A stretch of 32,222 nt of DNA. It comes from Porphyra umbilicalis. Taxonomy: Eukaryota > Rhodophyta > Bangiophyceae > Bangiales > Bangiaceae. The notes beneath the pieces were generated by a model. That model saw only the letters and a list, made by a program, of their open reading frames with translations. It was not told where the DNA came from and made no database searches. The stretch's first letter is position 1, and the number at the start of each line of letters is the position of its first letter. Both the position numbers and the translations under genes were made by a program. Where the stretch lies: NCBI GenBank assembly GCA_002049455.2, contig KV919280.1, forward strand, positions 1-32,222, given 5' to 3'. Positions 29,900 through 32,222 of this stretch are shown one piece after another.

Positions 29900-31690
29900 A
29901 CTCCGCATCCGAACCAATTTAGGCCCGCCACGTATGAAACGCGTGGGCGTATGATTGGGTGTCGAGGACGTTCCGACCCTGCAACCTCAAGGTCCTGAGA
30001 GCTGCATTGTACTTGATAGAAAACAGGGGCTACATTCTTAAAACAACGTAAACATTTGTGGAAGTCAGAACGCTCATTGATGGCTGTGCCTTTCTACATG
30101 CAACCGACTCTACGTCCTTCTTGAGGCTTTTGACGCTGCCAGGTGTACCAGCGCGAGAGTCCTGGCCTGAGAGTGCGATCGTTGTCAAAAGCGCATGCAA
30201 TCGTAGTTGAATTTAGCCGACATTCTGCGATCAGACGGCTACTGTTGTTGATATCATCAGACAATGCGGCGGTCGTCGAGCCGTTTAGAGCCACGATTGG
30301 GGTCACCACGTGTCTCAGTCATGTCGGAAGTGGTCCCAAGCAACCAGATTGCCTCTCGCCTGCACGCAGTCGCTTTGAATGGCCCCCTGGCCCGGATACG
30401 TTGCAAGAGGGACGAGGGGGCAAACGCAAGGCATGCCGTCTTCTTCCACACGTCCGCTCTCGCCGTATGCGCCACAGTATCATTGGCCCAGGGCTTCGGC
30501 ACCCAGCGCACGAGGCATGGCAAAATCCAGGTCGCCCAGTGACGCAAGGGCGTGTATGGGCCGCGGCTAGCCCGGCAACGTTGCGGGAGGGCATAGACAA
30601 GGATATAGGAGGGATATGGGAGGCATGGAATCTCCTTATACTGGCCCTTGGTCGCCCATTCTGGGGCCCGGGCGGCCCGCCTACGTCGCTCGATCGCTGA
30701 GTCAGCACCACACGAGCCGCGGCAAAGCCTCGTCGGACTATATTCTGTTGTCTTGTGTGTGCGTGTGTGGGCGGTGGCCAGCCAGGCTACGGTTTTGTAG
30801 GGCGCCACCTGTGATTCATGAGGTGCAGCCTCCTCTCCCACTCATAATCTGGTCCGCTCTCGTTGCGGGGCGCCCGCATGCGCTGCATCAGTGATTCGAC
30901 AGCCGCACGAGGCGCGGCCTGGTGGACTGCTTTCTTTTGGCGACGCGGGAACGCGGTGAAAGAGCTTGGCCGTCAACGTTGTGTGTGCGTCAAACGTCTG
31001 AGGGGCATAGGCGCCCCGCCGTGGGATCTACTATTTTACCCGTCCTCGCGTGACTGGCGTGCCACGCCCCGCGCGCACGGCTCTCTCACGACGAGGAGCC
31101 TGCCAGCATCAAAATACCGTTGCCGCGGGACCTCTCAGCACATTGCACGTACCGCTCAGCTGACGCCTGGGCCAAGGAATGGTTATCGGACCAATAGGTG
31201 CCTGTTGTTGATCATTGTTGTACGCAGGTGGTGACTCGATTGACGCTGGGGGGCCATAGATTTGGCCATCGATTTCGACCCGCCGCGCGGGGGGCGCTGA
31301 GTCTGGGTGGGGACCTAGCCAGGGTGGCGGGGGGATTGCAGAGCACGTGTGGAGCGGATGGGCGGGTGGCTCGGAAGGGTTCTTCTGTGCCCAGATCACA
31401 GCATAGGGTGCTCACCGTCGCGGAAATGTCGTGCTTACCACCACTGCTCTTTCACGCACACCCGCCACGCACCACCCACTGCTCCCTTGCCTACACCTCA
31501 CCCGCCGCCCGCAGGTTGCTCGTGCACCTACTCCGGCCTTGACGTCGTCGCCGTCTACGAGGCCGGAACCTCCCATTCCTCAGCTCTCTGCCGCCGTCGG
31601 TCCGCCTGCCCGTGAGCCGCCTGCCTGCATCTGTTCGGCCTCGACAGGCCGCGTGGCCCTTGGGCTCGCACTTCCTTGCGGCAGCCGGAG
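29900..31690. other. mixed region with weak open frames
   Basis: GC is moderate. The longest plus-strand frame, 30143-30700 (185 codons), contains GLRVRSLSKAHAIVVEFSRH followed by SAIRRLLLL. This faintly resembles the RNA-binding core of LINE ORF1 proteins, but one weak patch is not enough to call an element. The stretch 31430-31690 is pyrimidine-rich and is probably the 5' leader, possibly spliced, of the gene at 31691. Confidence 0.3.
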
Positions 31691-32222
31691 ATGTACGAGC
31701 GGGAAATGGCAGAGGCGACCAAGATTGGCCAGGACGCGGCCAAGGCGACGATTACCTTCATCGAGAACAACACGACCCGCGGCAGCTCTCCGGCCATGCG
31801 CAAGGCCGACGAGGCCGAGAAGGAGTACAAGCATGTGGCCGTGAAGACGGCCACGGCGGGGGGCGCGGCCTCGGTCGAGGCCGGCGGCAGAGGTGACAAG
31901 CGCAAGGCCAGAGAAGCTCCACTCATTGCTGGTGTGGCCCCCAAGGTGGCCAAGTTCGCAAGGGCGGCCGAGGACGGCCGGGCCGATGTGGCCGTCAAGA
32001 CCTCCAAGCAGAGCACTCGCGGCGATAGCAGCCAGGAGGCGGGGGGTGTCGTGGCCGTCAAGTCGGCCAAGGATGGGACCGATGCCGACGTTGTGGAGAT
32101 GGAGGCGATATACCACTTTCCAGCCGGCGACTTTTCCCGCGCGCTCGAGGCCGTAGATGTGCTCGGCCTGCAGTGGACAACGCGCAAGCAGCGGGCGGCC
32201 CTGCGCGGTGCCACTCCGGAGC
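31691..32222 (+). CDS. Lys/Ala-rich protein with VAVK repeats, 3'-truncated
   Basis: The frame is open with strong GC-ending codon use from the ATG at 31691 (MYEREMAEATKIGQDAAKAT) to the window edge. The start is uncertain: the frame stays open upstream to an AG acceptor-like site near 31647 (CTCGACAG), so an earlier exon may exist. Visible features are a helical amino end, a basic stretch (RGDKRKARE), and three VAVK-centred repeats (HVAVKTATAGG, DVAVKTSKQSTRGD, VVAVKSAKDGTD). These are followed by a more globular-looking end (YHFPAGDFSRALEAVDVLGL). I do not recognise the family; the charge pattern would fit a nuclear protein. Confidence 0.6.
   Translation, partial: MYEREMAEATKIGQDAAKATITFIENNTTRGSSPAMRKADEAEKEYKHVAVKTATAGGAASVEAGGRGDKRKAREAPLIAGVAPKVAKFARAAEDGRADVAVKTSKQSTRGDSSQEAGGVVAVKSAKDGTDADVVEMEAIYHFPAGDFSRALEAVDVLGLQWTTRKQRAALRGATPE

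Noticed and set aside
29189..29954. Plus- and minus-strand Pro/Gly/Arg-rich frames
   Set aside because: They are translations of a minisatellite that lacks stops in all phases, with no non-repetitive coding segment.
30143..30700. Weak LINE ORF1-like patch
   Set aside because: Only one short stretch resembles the family; no reverse transcriptase, zinc knuckle or endonuclease motif is nearby.

Overview
This window looks like nuclear DNA of a GC-rich eukaryotic microbe or alga. Supported genes have spliceosomal introns with GTACGT or GTATGT donors and CAG acceptors. Starts sit in strong Kozak contexts such as GCCGCCATGG. The products (an SR splicing factor, a DRG-family regulatory protein, a mitochondrial ATP synthase subunit e candidate, a tartrate-resistant-type acid phosphatase) are eukaryotic. 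Very high GC, Ala/Gly/Pro/Arg-rich proteins, few introns and long C or G runs fit a bangiophyte red alga such as Porphyra or Pyropia. That placement is an inference; a green alga or haptophyte cannot be excluded from the sequence alone.

Layout from left to right. 1-633 (-): amino-terminal part of a secreted Cys-rich protein. 2134-3182 (+): three-exon gene for a short mitochondrial membrane protein, probably ATP synthase subunit e. 5338-6906 (+): membrane-anchored purple acid phosphatase of the TRAP type. 8745-10159 (-): two-exon SC35-like SR protein, divergently placed from 11231-11992 (+), a DFRP1/Tma46 homologue that lacks its CCCH zinc fingers. 11993-14113: GC-rich spacer with a perfect 48-bp palindrome. 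14114-16087 (-): unrecognised large protein. 16088-18858: lower-GC spacer with a MITE copy. 18859 to about 22200 (-): two-finger C2H2 protein with an acidic segment and heavily repeated low-complexity arms, followed by more tandem repeats up to about 22850. 24819-25877 (-): an intact secreted protein. 26000-31690: accessory, mostly non-genic DNA with a MITE family, a 735-bp element bounded by the same inverted repeats, and G-rich minisatellites. 31691 to the end (+): start of a Lys/Ala-rich protein with VAVK repeats.

The genes do not form a pathway or operon. The SR protein and the DFRP1 homologue are housekeeping RNA and translation factors that may share a bidirectional promoter region. Four genes change reading frame, in most cases exactly at poly-G or poly-C runs. 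The simplest explanation is miscounted homopolymers in the assembly, so those models are given as inferred multi-segment coding regions. Most of the remaining long open frames are GC-driven shadows. I found no tRNA, rRNA or CRISPR array, and no convincing complete new multi-gene system. The best leads are the zinc-finger-less DFRP1, the mariner-like MITE family and the repeat-expanded C2H2 protein.
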